A stretch of 64,000 nucleotides of DNA from Pseudomonas fluorescens (GCF_001708445.1 NZ_CP015637.1:1489001-1553000); one strand, 5' to 3'; numbered from the stretch's first letter, positions 29,353 to 38,587 are shown. Notes: generated by a model from the letters alone, not told the origin. Numbers and translations are program-made.

Positions 29353-29663
29353 TTCGTCGTCGGCCGTTCACCAGCCTTTTTCTCGTGCTGTTGCTTGCCC
29401 TGTTGGGCTGGGTCTGGCACGAGCGCGTCAACCTGCAAGCCTTCCCCGACATCATCGCGGCGTATACGGCCAAGGAGTACTGCTCGTGCCGGTATGTGGC
29501 GGACAATCCAGCCGAGTATTGCCGGGGGTATGTGAAGCAGTACGTGCCGATCAGTGCGTTCACCGATGACCCGAAGCGCAGTGAAGTCACCGCCAGTGGA
29601 TTGGGGCGTACCCATACCGCCAGATGGTTGGGCGAACACCAGGGGTGCCGCCTCATCCCCTGA
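29349..29663 (+). CDS. Small membrane-anchored Cys-containing protein
   Basis: A 104-residue protein of unknown function. A hydrophobic segment near residues 8-24 (TSLFLVLLLALLGWVW) acts as an anchor or uncleaved signal, leaving a periplasmic domain with a cysteine cluster (EYCSCRYVADNPAEYCRGY) and another Cys near the end. The gene overlaps the serine hydrolase by four bases (ATGA), so the two are translated together and probably work together. I recognise similar small partners after such hydrolases in other pseudomonads but no named family. Confidence 0.65.
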   Translation: MIRRRPFTSLFLVLLLALLGWVWHERVNLQAFPDIIAAYTAKEYCSCRYVADNPAEYCRGYVKQYVPISAFTDDPKRSEVTASGLGRTHTARWLGEHQGCRLIP

Positions 29664-29762
29664 AACGTCATACCCGATGTGGGGGCGGCTGTGTCAGTTA
29701 CATTGCGCCCGGCAGGCGGCACAGTTAAGGTTCGTTCAGGTTTTTCGCCCCACGAGTCCTTA

Positions 29763-30353
29763 ATGTTCAACGCGTCTGTCATCAAACCCCTGGCCTTCGC
29801 CGTGCTGGCCGCTGCCGCAGTGCCTGCCCATGCCGACTGGTACCTGGATAACGAATCCTCACGCCTGTCGTTCGTCACCACCAAAAACACCGAGATCGCC
29901 GAGGTGCAGCGCTTCCTGGTGCTGCACGGCAAGGTCGACAGCAAGGGCGCTGCGCAATTGGAGGTGGAGCTGGAATCGGTCAGCAGTGGCATCCCGCTGC
30001 GTGATGAGCGCATGCGCAATCAACTGTTCGAGATCAAGACCTTCCCTGAAGCGCTGATCAGTGCGCAGATCAACCTGCAACCCATCAATGACCTGGCCCC
30101 TGGCGCGCAATTGGAATTGCGCCTGCCCATGAGCGTCACGTTGCATGGCAAGACCCAGACCTACAACGCCGAGCTGCTGGCCACGCGCCTGGATGACCGG
30201 CGTTTCCAGGTGGTCACCCTGGAACCGTTGGTGTTGCACGCCGAGGATTTCGACCTGGCACCCGGTGTGGCGGCATTGCGCAAGGTGGCTGGGCTCAAGT
30301 CGATCAGTTTGTCGGTGCCGGTGGGTGCGGTGCTGATCTTTACGGCGCGCTGA
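29763..30353 (+). CDS. YceI-family periplasmic protein
   Basis: A 196-residue exported protein with a signal peptide (about residues 1-22, AVPAHA before DWYLDN). The mature part begins DWYLDNESSRLSFVTTKN, the typical start of the YceI lipocalin-like barrel, which binds polyisoprenoid-like lipids. RNQLFEIKTFPEALISAQ is the second conserved block. The ATG at 29763 gives the signal peptide; upstream starts add 28 unlikely residues. The next gene starts two bases after its stop, so both may be co-transcribed. Physiological role unclear. Confidence 0.82.
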   Translation: MFNASVIKPLAFAVLAAAAVPAHADWYLDNESSRLSFVTTKNTEIAEVQRFLVLHGKVDSKGAAQLEVELESVSSGIPLRDERMRNQLFEIKTFPEALISAQINLQPINDLAPGAQLELRLPMSVTLHGKTQTYNAELLATRLDDRRFQVVTLEPLVLHAEDFDLAPGVAALRKVAGLKSISLSVPVGAVLIFTAR

Positions 30354-30354
30354 C

Positions 30355-31512
30355 GTGAGCGGCGCAGTGTTCCCGTGGCGCAGCGCCAACCGGTTCGAGT
30401 TGTTGATCGACGGCCCGCAGTTTTTTCCGCAGATGCTGGTGGGCATTGCCCGGGCAGAGCGTCAGGTGGAGCTGGAGCTGTACCTGGTGGAAGCCGGGGC
30501 CTGCGCCGAAGCCATGGTGCAGGCGCTGGTGTTGGCGGCTGGGCGTGGCGTGCGGGTGCGTTGCTTGTTTGATGATTACGGCAGCCTGGCGTTTACCCTC
30601 GGGTTGCGCAAACGCTTGACGGATGCCGGGGTGGAACTGCGCTTTTACAATCGCTTGAGCTGGCGGCGCTGGATGCGCAACCTGTATCGCGACCACCGCA
30701 AGCTGTTGCTGATCGACCAGCAAATCGCCGTGGTCGGCGGCACGGGCGTGACCGATGAATTCTGGACCCCAGGGCAAGACACCGCTGACTGGCATGAAGT
30801 GATGGTGCAGATCAGCGGGCCGCTGGTGCTGGATTGGCAGGCGTTGTTCGACCGGCAATGGCACGCGAACAGCGCGCGCCGGGAGTGGAAGCCCGCCACT
30901 CATTTCGGTTTGCCGCGCCTGCCCAAGGTGCCCGCGACGGGGCCAGGCCTGGGGCGCGTGGCGTATGCCGATGCGCGCCAGCACCGCGACATCCTGCAAT
31001 CGTTGATTCGCGCCTTGAACAGCGGCAAGCACCGCATCTGGTTGGCCACCCCGTACTTCCTGCCCACCTGGGGGGTACGCCGTGCCTTGCGCCGAGCGGC
31101 GGGACGCGGGGTCGATGTGCGTCTGCTGCTCACCGGGCCACGCACCGATCACCCCTCCGTACGCTATGCCGGGCACCGTTATTACCCGCGCCTGCTGCGC
31201 TCGGGTGTGCAGATATTCGAGTACCAGCCGTGCTTCCTGCACCTGAAGATGGTGTTGGTGGATGACTGGGTCAGCATCGGCTCATGCAATTTCGACCACT
31301 GGAACCTGCGCTTCAACCTGGAAGCCAACCTGGAAGCGTTGGACCCTGAGTTGACGCGGGACGTGGTGGACAGCTTCGAGCGGGATTTTACCCAGAGCCA
31401 GGCGGTGAGCCTGGAAGCGTGGAAATCGCGGCCGTTGTGGCGGCGGGTGAAGCAGCGGGTGTGGGGCTGGATTGATCGCTTGGTGGTGAACGTGCTGGAT
31501 CGGCGCGGCTAG
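30355..31512 (+). CDS. Cardiolipin-synthase-type phospholipase D (ClsB-like)
   Basis: A 385-residue phospholipase-D-superfamily enzyme with two HKD motifs: HRKLLLID (His114, Lys116, Asp121) and HLKMVLVD (His296, Lys298, Asp303), each followed by the expected Gly/Ser-Asn segments (GSCNFDHWNLRFNLE). No N-terminal membrane helices are present, which resembles ClsB rather than ClsA. It probably makes or exchanges phosphatidyl groups to give cardiolipin or phosphatidylglycerol at the inner membrane. The start is GTG two bases after the yceI stop; no better start is near. Confidence 0.83.
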   Translation: MSGAVFPWRSANRFELLIDGPQFFPQMLVGIARAERQVELELYLVEAGACAEAMVQALVLAAGRGVRVRCLFDDYGSLAFTLGLRKRLTDAGVELRFYNRLSWRRWMRNLYRDHRKLLLIDQQIAVVGGTGVTDEFWTPGQDTADWHEVMVQISGPLVLDWQALFDRQWHANSARREWKPATHFGLPRLPKVPATGPGLGRVAYADARQHRDILQSLIRALNSGKHRIWLATPYFLPTWGVRRALRRAAGRGVDVRLLLTGPRTDHPSVRYAGHRYYPRLLRSGVQIFEYQPCFLHLKMVLVDDWVSIGSCNFDHWNLRFNLEANLEALDPELTRDVVDSFERDFTQSQAVSLEAWKSRPLWRRVKQRVWGWIDRLVVNVLDRRG

Positions 31513-31529
31513 CAAGAACACTGAGATCA

Positions 31530-31622
31530 AATGGGGGAGGGGGCTTGCCCCCGATAGCGGTGATTCAGCGACAGATCTGCTGGCTGATACACCGAAATCG
31601 GGGGCAAGCCCCCTCCCACATT
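31530..31622. repeat. REPIN, GTGGGAG family, before the bglX 3' end
   Basis: Left arm ATGGGGGAGGGGGCTTGCCC and right arm GGGGGCAAGCCCCCTCCCAC, with a short central part. Between two convergent genes. Confidence 0.9.
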
Positions 31623-31640
31623 TTTTGACCGTGTCAGGTG

Positions 31641-33932
31641 TCAGAGCAGTTCGAAGGTCTGCTGCTGCACATCCTGGGAATCCAGCCCGATCTGGACATT
31701 GAACTCGCCCGGCTCCGCTGCGAACTTGAGCTGGGTGTTGTAGAACTTCAGGTCTTCCTCGGTGATGGTGAAGTGCAGCGTGCGCTCTTCACCGGCCTTG
31801 AGCATGATTTTCTGGAAGTTCTTCAGCTCCTTGATCGGGCGGATCATTGAGCCGGCCACGTCCTGGATATACAACTGCACCACGGTTTCGCCGTCCACCT
31901 TGCCGGTGTTGGTCACGGTGACACTGGCGTCGAGCTTGCCGGTCTTGTTCAGGGTGGTGGAAGACAGCGCCATGTCCGAGAGGCTGAACGTGGTGTAGCT
32001 CAGGCCATAACCGAACGGGAACAGGGGCCCAGTGGTGTCATCGAAGTACTGCGAGGTGTAGTTGCCCGGCTTGCCTGGGGTGAAGGGCCGGCCAATGGTC
32101 AGGTGGTTGTAGTAGGTCGGAATCTGCCCCACCGAACGTGGGAAGGTGATCGGCAGCTTGCCCGACGGGTTGTAGTCACCGAACAGCACGTCGGCGATGG
32201 CATTGCCGCCCTCGGTGCCGGCGAACCAGGTTTCCAGGATCGCGTCGGCTTGCTGGTTCTCTTCGAGAATCGACAGCGGGCGGCCGTTCATCAGTACCAG
32301 CACCAATGGCTTGCCGGTGGCCTTGAGCGCCTTGATCAGGTCGCGCTGGCTTTGCGGGATATTCAGGTCGGTGCGGCTCGACGATTCGTGGGACATGCCA
32401 CGGGATTCACCCACGGCGGCGACCACCACATCGGCATCCTTGGCGGCCTTGACCGCTTCATCGATCATCACCTGGGCAGGGCGCGTGTCATCCACCACTT
32501 CCGGGGCATCGAAATTGAGGAAGTTGAGGTAGTCGACCACGGCCTTGTCATTGGTGATGTTGGCGCCACGGGCATAGATGATCTTGCCTTTTTCGCCGAT
32601 CACCGCGTTGAGGCCGTCGAGCAGGGTCACCGATTGTGCCGGCTTACCGGCGGCGGCCCAGCTGCCCATCATGTCGATGGGCGCCTTGGCCAATGGACCC
32701 ACCAGGGCAATGGTCGCGGATTTCTTCAGCGGCAGGGTACCGTTCTGGTTCTTCAGCAAGACCATGCTGCGGCGCGCCACGTCACGCGCTTCGGCGCGGT
32801 GCAGGCGGCTTTCGGCATAGGTGTCGGCCGGGTCGTCCTCGGCCTTGCCGATACGCAGGTACGGGTCTTTGAACAGGCCCATGTCGTACTTGGCGCCAAG
32901 CACCTCGCGCACGGCGTTGTCGATGTCGCTTTGCTCGATCTCACCGGACTTGAGCAGCCCTGGCAATTCCTTGCCGTACAGCGAGTCGTTCATGCTCATG
33001 TCGATGCCGGCCTTGATCGCCAGCTTGGCGGCTTCACGCCCGTCCTTGGCCACGCCGTGCTTGATCAGCTCGAAGATCGCACCGTGGTCGCTGACGGCCA
33101 GGCCCTTGAAGCCCCAGTCCTTGCGCAACAGGTCGTTCATCAGCCAGGTGTTGGCGGTGGCGGGTACGCCGTTGATCGAGTTGAGCGCCACCATCACGCC
33201 GCCGGAACCGGCCTTGATCGCCGCGTGGTACGGGGGCAGGTAGTCCTGGTACATCTTGACCGGGCTCATGTCGACCACGTTGTAGTCGCGCCCGCCTTCC
33301 ACGGCGCCATACAGGGCGAAGTGCTTGACGCTGGCCATGATGCTGTCGGCATTCGCGGGGCTGGTGCCCTGGAATGCCTTGACCATCACTTCGGCGATGC
33401 GCGAGACCAGGTAGGTGTCTTCGCCGAAGCCTTCGGAGGTACGGCCCCAGCGCGGGTCGCGGGAGATGTCGACCATCGGCGCGAAGGTGATGTCCAGGCT
33501 GTCGGCGGCGGCTTCCTGGGCGGCAATGCGCCCGGACCGGCCGATGGCGTCCATGTCCCAGCTGGAGGCCAGGGCCAGGCTGATCGGGAAGATCGTGCGG
33601 TGGCCGTGGATCACGTCATAGGCGAAAAACATCGGGATCTTCAACCGGCTGCGCATGGCCGCGTCCTGCATCGGACGGTTTTCCGGGCGCGTGATGGAGT
33701 TGAACGTGCCACCGATGCGGCCGGCGGCAATTTCCTTGCGGATCAGCTCACGGGGCATTTCGGGGCCGATGCTGATCAGGCGCAATTGGCCGATTTTTTC
33801 ATCGAGGGTCATCTGCTTGAGCAGGTCGCTGACGAAGGCGTCCTTGTCTTTAAGCGCAGCAGGCTTTGTTTCTGCCCAGACGGGGTGGGTGGCCAGAGCG
33901 GCAACAAGGCCGAGCAAACACAGCTTCTTCAT
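31641..33932 (-). CDS. bglX: Periplasmic beta-glucosidase BglX (GH3)
   Basis: A 763-residue glycoside hydrolase of family 3 that releases glucose from beta-glucosides in the periplasm. Signal peptide residues 1-20 (ATHPVWA before ETK). The catalytic nucleophile is Asp282 in GLAVSDHGAI; KHFALYGA (about 203-210) and the GH3 C-terminal and fibronectin-III-like domains follow. Length and order match E. coli BglX (765). The ATG at 33932 gives a proper signal peptide; a start 21 bases earlier adds charged residues. It stands alone between convergent and divergent neighbours. Confidence 0.93.
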   Translation of the reverse strand: MKKLCLLGLVAALATHPVWAETKPAALKDKDAFVSDLLKQMTLDEKIGQLRLISIGPEMPRELIRKEIAAGRIGGTFNSITRPENRPMQDAAMRSRLKIPMFFAYDVIHGHRTIFPISLALASSWDMDAIGRSGRIAAQEAAADSLDITFAPMVDISRDPRWGRTSEGFGEDTYLVSRIAEVMVKAFQGTSPANADSIMASVKHFALYGAVEGGRDYNVVDMSPVKMYQDYLPPYHAAIKAGSGGVMVALNSINGVPATANTWLMNDLLRKDWGFKGLAVSDHGAIFELIKHGVAKDGREAAKLAIKAGIDMSMNDSLYGKELPGLLKSGEIEQSDIDNAVREVLGAKYDMGLFKDPYLRIGKAEDDPADTYAESRLHRAEARDVARRSMVLLKNQNGTLPLKKSATIALVGPLAKAPIDMMGSWAAAGKPAQSVTLLDGLNAVIGEKGKIIYARGANITNDKAVVDYLNFLNFDAPEVVDDTRPAQVMIDEAVKAAKDADVVVAAVGESRGMSHESSSRTDLNIPQSQRDLIKALKATGKPLVLVLMNGRPLSILEENQQADAILETWFAGTEGGNAIADVLFGDYNPSGKLPITFPRSVGQIPTYYNHLTIGRPFTPGKPGNYTSQYFDDTTGPLFPFGYGLSYTTFSLSDMALSSTTLNKTGKLDASVTVTNTGKVDGETVVQLYIQDVAGSMIRPIKELKNFQKIMLKAGEERTLHFTITEEDLKFYNTQLKFAAEPGEFNVQIGLDSQDVQQQTFELL

Positions 33933-34170
33933 GAATATCCTTTTTCGGCTCACTGCACAGCGCTAGCGCTGATCGGCCAAAATGTGGGGAGCGTCTATTG
34001 TTGTTCGGGTGTTGTTCAGATAAATGCAGCACACTCTGAACTCTTTTTCGCGCTGGGCATCTTTGTAGCTGATTGGCTCGATGCATTCCAGTGGTGGCGG
34101 ATTATGCCCCAAGCGCGCGGTTTATAGGGTTAGTCGTCAAATTCCATCAAGATTGGCCAGGAGAAACACC

Positions 34171-34782
34171 ATGCAAGCAGCACAAGGTTACCGCTGGGGC
34201 TTGAAAGCCGCGGCGTTGTTATTGATCAGCAGCGTGCTGAGCGGTTGCGGTATCAATACCATTCCGACCCTGGATGAGCAGGCCAAGGCGGCCTGGGGCC
34301 AGGTGCAGAACCAGTATCAACGGCGTGCCGACTTGATCCCCAACCTGGTGGAAGTGGTCAAGGGCTATGCCACCCATGAGCAGGACACCCTCACTGCGGT
34401 GATTGAGGCGCGGGCCAAGGCCACCTCGATCCAGGTGGATGCCAGTACCCTGGATAACCCGGAAAAACTCAAGCAGTTCCAGCAAGCCCAGGACGGTTTG
34501 AGCAGTGCGCTCAGCCGCTTGATGGTGGTGTCCGAGCGCTACCCAGACCTGAAGGCCAACCAGAACTTCCTGGCCCTGCAATCCCAGTTGGAAGGCACGG
34601 AAAACCGTATCGCCGTGGCGCGTCGCGACTTTATCCAGGCGGTGCAGGCCTACAACACCGAGATCCGCACCTTCCCTGGCCGCCTGTGGCACAGCGTGAT
34701 GTACAGCGACCTGCCGATCCGCGCCACGTTTGAAGCCACCAGTGCCGATGCCGATAAAGCGCCGCAAGTGAAGTTCAAATAA
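34171..34782 (+). CDS. lemA: LemA-family lipoprotein
   Basis: A 203-residue LemA-type protein with an N-terminal lipoprotein signal (SVLSGCG, Cys about 27), unlike the plain membrane-anchored form. The helical LemA core follows (AWGQVQNQYQRRADLIPNLVEVVKGYATHE), ending in FEATSADADKAPQVKFK. CCAGGAGA precedes the ATG. It is followed after 18 bases by two TPM-domain genes, a grouping seen in many bacteria and suggesting an envelope quality-control or assembly role, though the molecular function of LemA is not settled. This is unrelated to the Pseudomonas sensor kinase sometimes called LemA. Confidence 0.87.
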   Translation: MQAAQGYRWGLKAAALLLISSVLSGCGINTIPTLDEQAKAAWGQVQNQYQRRADLIPNLVEVVKGYATHEQDTLTAVIEARAKATSIQVDASTLDNPEKLKQFQQAQDGLSSALSRLMVVSERYPDLKANQNFLALQSQLEGTENRIAVARRDFIQAVQAYNTEIRTFPGRLWHSVMYSDLPIRATFEATSADADKAPQVKFK

Positions 34783-34800
34783 GGCTGCATTGAGGTGTCG

Positions 34801-35526
34801 ATGCGTTTATTACGGATAGGCCTGGCGCTGTGGTTGCTGGCATGCGTCGCTTCGGCCCAGGCGGCGTTGACCTTCCCGGCACTGACCGGGCGGGTGGTGG
34901 ATAACGCCCAGATGCTCGACCCGGCGACGCGCCAGCAATTGACCGAGCAGTTGCAGGCGCTGGAGCAAACCACCGGCGACCAGATCGTGGTGGTCACGGT
35001 GCCCGACCTGCAAGGCGTGCCCATTGAGGACTACGGTTACCAATTGGGCCGCCAGTGGGGTATTGGCCAGAAGGGCAAGGACAACGGCGCGTTGTTGATC
35101 GTTGCCCGCGATGAGCGCAAGTTACGCATCGAAGTCGGTTACGGCCTGGAAGGTACGCTGACCGATGCGCAGTCCTGGGTGATCATCAACCAGGTGATCA
35201 CGCCCAAGTTCAAGGCCGGCAATTTCAGCCAGGGTATCAGCGACGGCGTAGCCGCCATGATCCAGGTGGTGGGCGGTCAGCCACTGGCAGTGCCGGCCCA
35301 TGTGGCGGATGCCAACTTTGCCAAGGATAATCCCGGGTTTTCCATCGGCTTGTTTGTCCTGCTGATCGGCGTGTTGTGGTTGTGCAATCGCCTGGGCCTG
35401 CCGGTGGGGGCGATCCTGCTCGCGATCCTCAGCAGCAGTGGACGCGGCGGTGGGGGCGGTGGCGGTGGGGGTTTCCGAGGCGGCGGTGGTGGCTTCGGCG
35501 GCGGCGGCGCGTCGGGCGGCTGGTAA
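34801..35526 (+). CDS. TPM-domain membrane protein, YgcG-like
   Basis: A 241-residue protein with a cleaved signal peptide (residues 1-21, ASAQA), a periplasmic TPM domain (about 25-150, with RVVDNAQMLDPATRQQLTEQ and DNGALLIVARDERKLRIEVGYGLEG), a transmembrane helix near 180-210 and a very Gly-rich tail ending in GGGGASGGW. The tail is typical of YgcG-like TPM proteins. ATG at 34801 was preferred to a GTG six bases earlier because GAGG is well spaced for it. Middle gene of the lemA-TPM-TPM group. Confidence 0.85.
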   Translation: MRLLRIGLALWLLACVASAQAALTFPALTGRVVDNAQMLDPATRQQLTEQLQALEQTTGDQIVVVTVPDLQGVPIEDYGYQLGRQWGIGQKGKDNGALLIVARDERKLRIEVGYGLEGTLTDAQSWVIINQVITPKFKAGNFSQGISDGVAAMIQVVGGQPLAVPAHVADANFAKDNPGFSIGLFVLLIGVLWLCNRLGLPVGAILLAILSSSGRGGGGGGGGGFRGGGGGFGGGGASGGW

Positions 35527-35557
35527 TGACAATAACTAGAAAAGAGCATCTACAACC

Positions 35558-36175
35558 ATGGCATTACTGACTGAACACGAGCAGCGCCAGGTCGCCGAAG
35601 CGATCGCCCGGGTCGAAAAAACCACCGACGCCGAACTGGTGACCGTGCTGGCTGCCCGTGCCGACGATTACGCCTATATCCCATTGCTGTGGGCCAGCCT
35701 GATCGCGTTGGTGGTGCCGGGTGTGGTGCATTACCTGTCGGGCTACCTGACCATGTACACCTTGCTGCTGGCGCAATGGGCGACGTTCATCGTGCTGTGC
35801 CTGGTGTTTCGCCTGCCCAAGGTCACCACGCGCCTGATCCCGCGTTCGGTGCGCCATTGGCGCGCGTCGAACCTGGCGCGCCGGCAGTTCCTGGAGCAGA
35901 ACCTGCACCACACGCTGGGCAGCACCGGGGTGCTGATTTTTGTCAGCGAGGCCGAGCGTTATGTGGAAATCCTGGTGGACGATGGCATCTCCAGCCGTTT
36001 GGATGACAGCCATTGGGAGGGGATCGTCAAGGCGTTTACCCAGCAGGTCAAACAGGGGCAGACGCTGGCTGGGTTTATTGCTTGTATCGAGGCGTGTGGC
36101 GAGTTGCTCAAGGTGCATGTGCCGGTGACTCAGACACGTAATGAACTGCCCAACCGCCTGGTCGTGCTCGAATAG
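35558..36175 (+). CDS. TPM-domain membrane protein, second copy
   Basis: A 205-residue protein with a TPM domain lacking a signal peptide. The N-terminal part (LTEHEQRQVAEAIARVEKTTDAELVTVLA) and the later VSEAERYVEILVDDGISSRLDDSHWEGIV are TPM hallmarks. Two hydrophobic segments lie between them (about 45-85), so the domain is split around a membrane hairpin. The ribosome-binding site is weak. It follows the first TPM gene by 31 bases and likely belongs to the same transcript. Confidence 0.8.
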   Translation: MALLTEHEQRQVAEAIARVEKTTDAELVTVLAARADDYAYIPLLWASLIALVVPGVVHYLSGYLTMYTLLLAQWATFIVLCLVFRLPKVTTRLIPRSVRHWRASNLARRQFLEQNLHHTLGSTGVLIFVSEAERYVEILVDDGISSRLDDSHWEGIVKAFTQQVKQGQTLAGFIACIEACGELLKVHVPVTQTRNELPNRLVVLE

Positions 36176-36196
36176 AACATCCAACACTGGAGATCA

Positions 36197-36227
36197 AATG
36201 TGGGGGAGGGCTTGCCCCTCCCACATT
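36197..36227. repeat. Single compact REP palindrome
   Basis: AATGTGGGGGAGGGCTTGCC meets CCCTCCCACATT directly, giving one hairpin without the long central part of the full REPINs. Lies after the second TPM gene and may end or protect that transcript. Confidence 0.8.
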
Positions 36228-36333
36228 GGGTCCCAAGTGGTCAGGCGCAGTACCGTTGATCAAATAACCCCGTGCCCTAAACCCCCATCCCCCCTAAAAT
36301 GCCCGGCATTCCCTGCCCGAGGCGTTTTTGTTC

Positions 36334-37551
36334 ATGTCCGTTACCGCTCAACCTGCCCGCCCTGCGCCGGATCATCATGCCCAGTTCATCGAACTGCTGA
36401 GCGCAAGCCTTCAGCACGACGCTTTTATCAAGCTGGTGCTGGCCAAGTACGTGGGTGAGGACGCCGAGCTGCAACGGCTGATCATCAAGCCGGTGACGGT
36501 CAAGGAACAGCCGTGCCTGTCCTTCGTATACCGCTACAAGACCCGCGACATCACCAAGAACTTCCCGGTGGCCGATGGCGTGGCGGCGATTGCCGAGCTG
36601 TTGCCGGCTTCGTTCAAGAACGCTCACTTGCTGGCACTGACCGACGAAGCCCAGCTCGAATACAGCAAAAAGAACAAAAGCTCGCTGTTCAAAAGCAAAC
36701 CCCAGCAATTGCGCGAAGCGCCGTCGGCCGAGCATAACCGCGAGAAGCATCGTTTCCTCGAGTTGAGCCGACCGTTCCTCTTCGACCTGGGCGTGACCGA
36801 CGCCAAGCACGCGCTGATCCCGTCGATGTCGCGCAAGTGGAAGCAGATCAACAAGTTCATCGAAGTGTTCAGCCATGCGCTGACCTCGTCACCGCTGCGG
36901 CTGGACGGGCCGGTGCGCGTCGCTGATTTCGGTTCGGGCAAGGGTTACCTGACGTTCGCCATCCATGACTACTTGCGCAACACGCTCAATGTCGAGGCTG
37001 AGGTCACTGGCGTTGAATTGCGCGAAGACATGGTGACCTTGTGCAACACCGCCGCTGCGCGCCTGGACCACCCAGGGCTGGTGTTCAAGTGCGGTGACGT
37101 GCGCAGCGTGGCACCGAGCGAGCTGGACGTCATGATCGCCCTGCACGCCTGCGACATCGCCACGGATTACGCCATCCACACCGGTATTCGTTCCGGTGCG
37201 TCGATCATCATGTGCTCGCCGTGCTGCCACAAACAGATTCGCCTGCAGATCCAGAGCCCGGTGCTGTTAAAGCCTATGCTGCAATACGGGTTGCACCTGG
37301 GCCAGCAGGCGGAAATGGTCACCGACAGCCTGCGCGCCTTGTTCCTTGAAGCCTGTGGTTATGAGACCAAGGTGTTCGAGTTCATCTCCCTGGAACACAC
37401 CAACAAGAACAAGATGATCCTGGCGATCAAGCGTGCGGAGCCGGTGGACAACGCGCAGTTGCTGGAGAGAATCCAGGAGTTGAAGGCGTTCTATCACATC
37501 TCCGAACACTGCCTGGAAACCCTGCTGCGCGCGGATGGCTACCTGATCTGA
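36334..37551 (+). CDS. SAM-dependent methyltransferase, GSTCD/METTL25-like
   Basis: A 405-residue class I methyltransferase. The cofactor motif is VADFGSGKGYLTFAIHDYL (about residues 202-220), with ALHACDIATDYAIHTGI and the Cys-rich MCSPCCHKQI further on (about 268-303). The last is characteristic of the methyltransferase-32 group, which also includes human GSTCD and METTL25. The N-terminal 190 residues form a separate domain. The substrate is not known; nucleic acid or rRNA is a guess from relatives. ATG at 36334 chosen over a TTG six bases earlier. A single-gene transcript flanked by repeats. Confidence 0.78.
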   Translation: MSVTAQPARPAPDHHAQFIELLSASLQHDAFIKLVLAKYVGEDAELQRLIIKPVTVKEQPCLSFVYRYKTRDITKNFPVADGVAAIAELLPASFKNAHLLALTDEAQLEYSKKNKSSLFKSKPQQLREAPSAEHNREKHRFLELSRPFLFDLGVTDAKHALIPSMSRKWKQINKFIEVFSHALTSSPLRLDGPVRVADFGSGKGYLTFAIHDYLRNTLNVEAEVTGVELREDMVTLCNTAAARLDHPGLVFKCGDVRSVAPSELDVMIALHACDIATDYAIHTGIRSGASIIMCSPCCHKQIRLQIQSPVLLKPMLQYGLHLGQQAEMVTDSLRALFLEACGYETKVFEFISLEHTNKNKMILAIKRAEPVDNAQLLERIQELKAFYHISEHCLETLLRADGYLI

Positions 37552-37560
37552 CCGCCGCCC

Positions 37561-37664
37561 CCTGTAGGAGCGAGCTTGCTCGCGAAAAGCCTGAGAGCAC
37601 CGCAGGCTTTCAGGTTTCCCGCGTTATCGTTAGCGACCTTCGCGAGCAAGCTCGCTCCTACAGG
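37561..37664. repeat. REPIN, GTAGGAGCGAGC family, overlapping a gene end
   Basis: Arms CCTGTAGGAGCGAGCTTGCT and its complement AGCAAGCTCGCTCCTACAGG enclose about 55 bases. The right arm covers the last 11 codons of the EamA transporter gene. A single arm of the same family occurs at 48464-48489. Confidence 0.88.
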
Positions 37665-38544
37665 GGGCTGGCGCAGCCTGCACCGCGGTCTTGCGCCCGA
37701 GCATCACCGTGACGATGACCCCACAGGCAAACACCCAGGTAATCGGCTCGATATGTTCACCAAAGAACAACGCCGAAAATGCAATGGTGAAGAAGATCTG
37801 CAGCAGCTGAATCTGGCTGACCCGCGCAATGCCGCCCATGGCCAACCCGGCGTACCAGGCAAAGAATCCCAGGAACTGCGAGAACAGCGACACATAGCCG
37901 AACGCCCACCAGGTGCGCATCGAAATCGCGCCCTGGTGCTGCGCCGCCAGGTACCACACCGGGCCGATCAGCACCGGGGTCGACAGTACCAGCGCCCAGC
38001 AGATGACCTGCCACCCGCCCATCTCCTTGGCCAGCCGACCGCCTTCGGCATAACCCAGGCCGCCCACCGCAATGGCGCCGAGCATCAACAGATCGCCGGC
38101 TTGAATGCTGCCGGCACCGGTAATCAGCGCATAGCTCAATACCAACGCGCTGCCCAGTGCGGCGCAGGCCCAGAAGGCTTTCGACGGCCGCTCATGGGAC
38201 AGCCACGCTGCATACAAGGCCACGCACAGTGGTTGCAGGCCGTTGACCAGCGCGCCATGGGAGGCCGGTAACGTTTGCATGGCCCAGGCTGACAGCACCG
38301 GGAAACCGAGGATCACGCCTGCGATCACCAGGCACAAACCGCGCACCTGGCGCCAGGTTGGCCAACGCTCGCGGCGCCACAGCAACAGCGCCGCCGCCGG
38401 AATCGCCGCGAACAACGCACGGCCCAGGCCGTTGAGCAACGGGTGGATTTCCTGCACCACGATGCGGGTGAAGGGCAGGGTCAGGCTGAAGATGATGACG
38501 CCCAGCAGGCCGAGGGCCATGCCGGTGTTTTCGCGCGAGCTCAT
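37630..38544 (-). CDS. EamA/DMT-family transporter with REP-derived tail
   Basis: A 304-residue drug/metabolite transporter with ten predicted helices in two EamA repeats (about 8-140 and 150-288). Substrate unknown; the family exports amino acids and other metabolites. The C-terminal end CRSELAREGR is simply the translation of a REP arm, so the original stop has probably been lost or moved and the tail is added junk without effect on the core. The ATG at 38544 follows a structured leader (hairpin 38561-38587). Confidence 0.82.
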   Translation of the reverse strand: MSSRENTGMALGLLGVIIFSLTLPFTRIVVQEIHPLLNGLGRALFAAIPAAALLLWRRERWPTWRQVRGLCLVIAGVILGFPVLSAWAMQTLPASHGALVNGLQPLCVALYAAWLSHERPSKAFWACAALGSALVLSYALITGAGSIQAGDLLMLGAIAVGGLGYAEGGRLAKEMGGWQVICWALVLSTPVLIGPVWYLAAQHQGAISMRTWWAFGYVSLFSQFLGFFAWYAGLAMGGIARVSQIQLLQIFFTIAFSALFFGEHIEPITWVFACGVIVTVMLGRKTAVQAAPAPCRSELAREGR

Positions 38545-38560
38545 GGGGAGAACCGAAATC

Positions 38561-38587
38561 TAGAGGGCTTCAAGGGAAGCCCATCTA
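38561..38587 (-). promoter_or_regulatory. Stem-loop in the leader of the EamA gene
   Basis: GGGCTT (38565-38570) pairs with AAGCCC (38577-38582), extended by TAGA (38561-38564) and TCTA (38584-38587) with one bulged base. It lies 17 bases before the start codon and could cover the ribosome-binding region. Further upstream the leader contains more GC-rich pairing. I know no named riboswitch of this shape. Confidence 0.4.

Noticed and set aside
32103..34127. Plus-strand open frame of 674 codons opposite bglX
   Set aside because: Shadow of the GH3 gene; no known domain, and bglX is complete with catalytic residues on the other strand.
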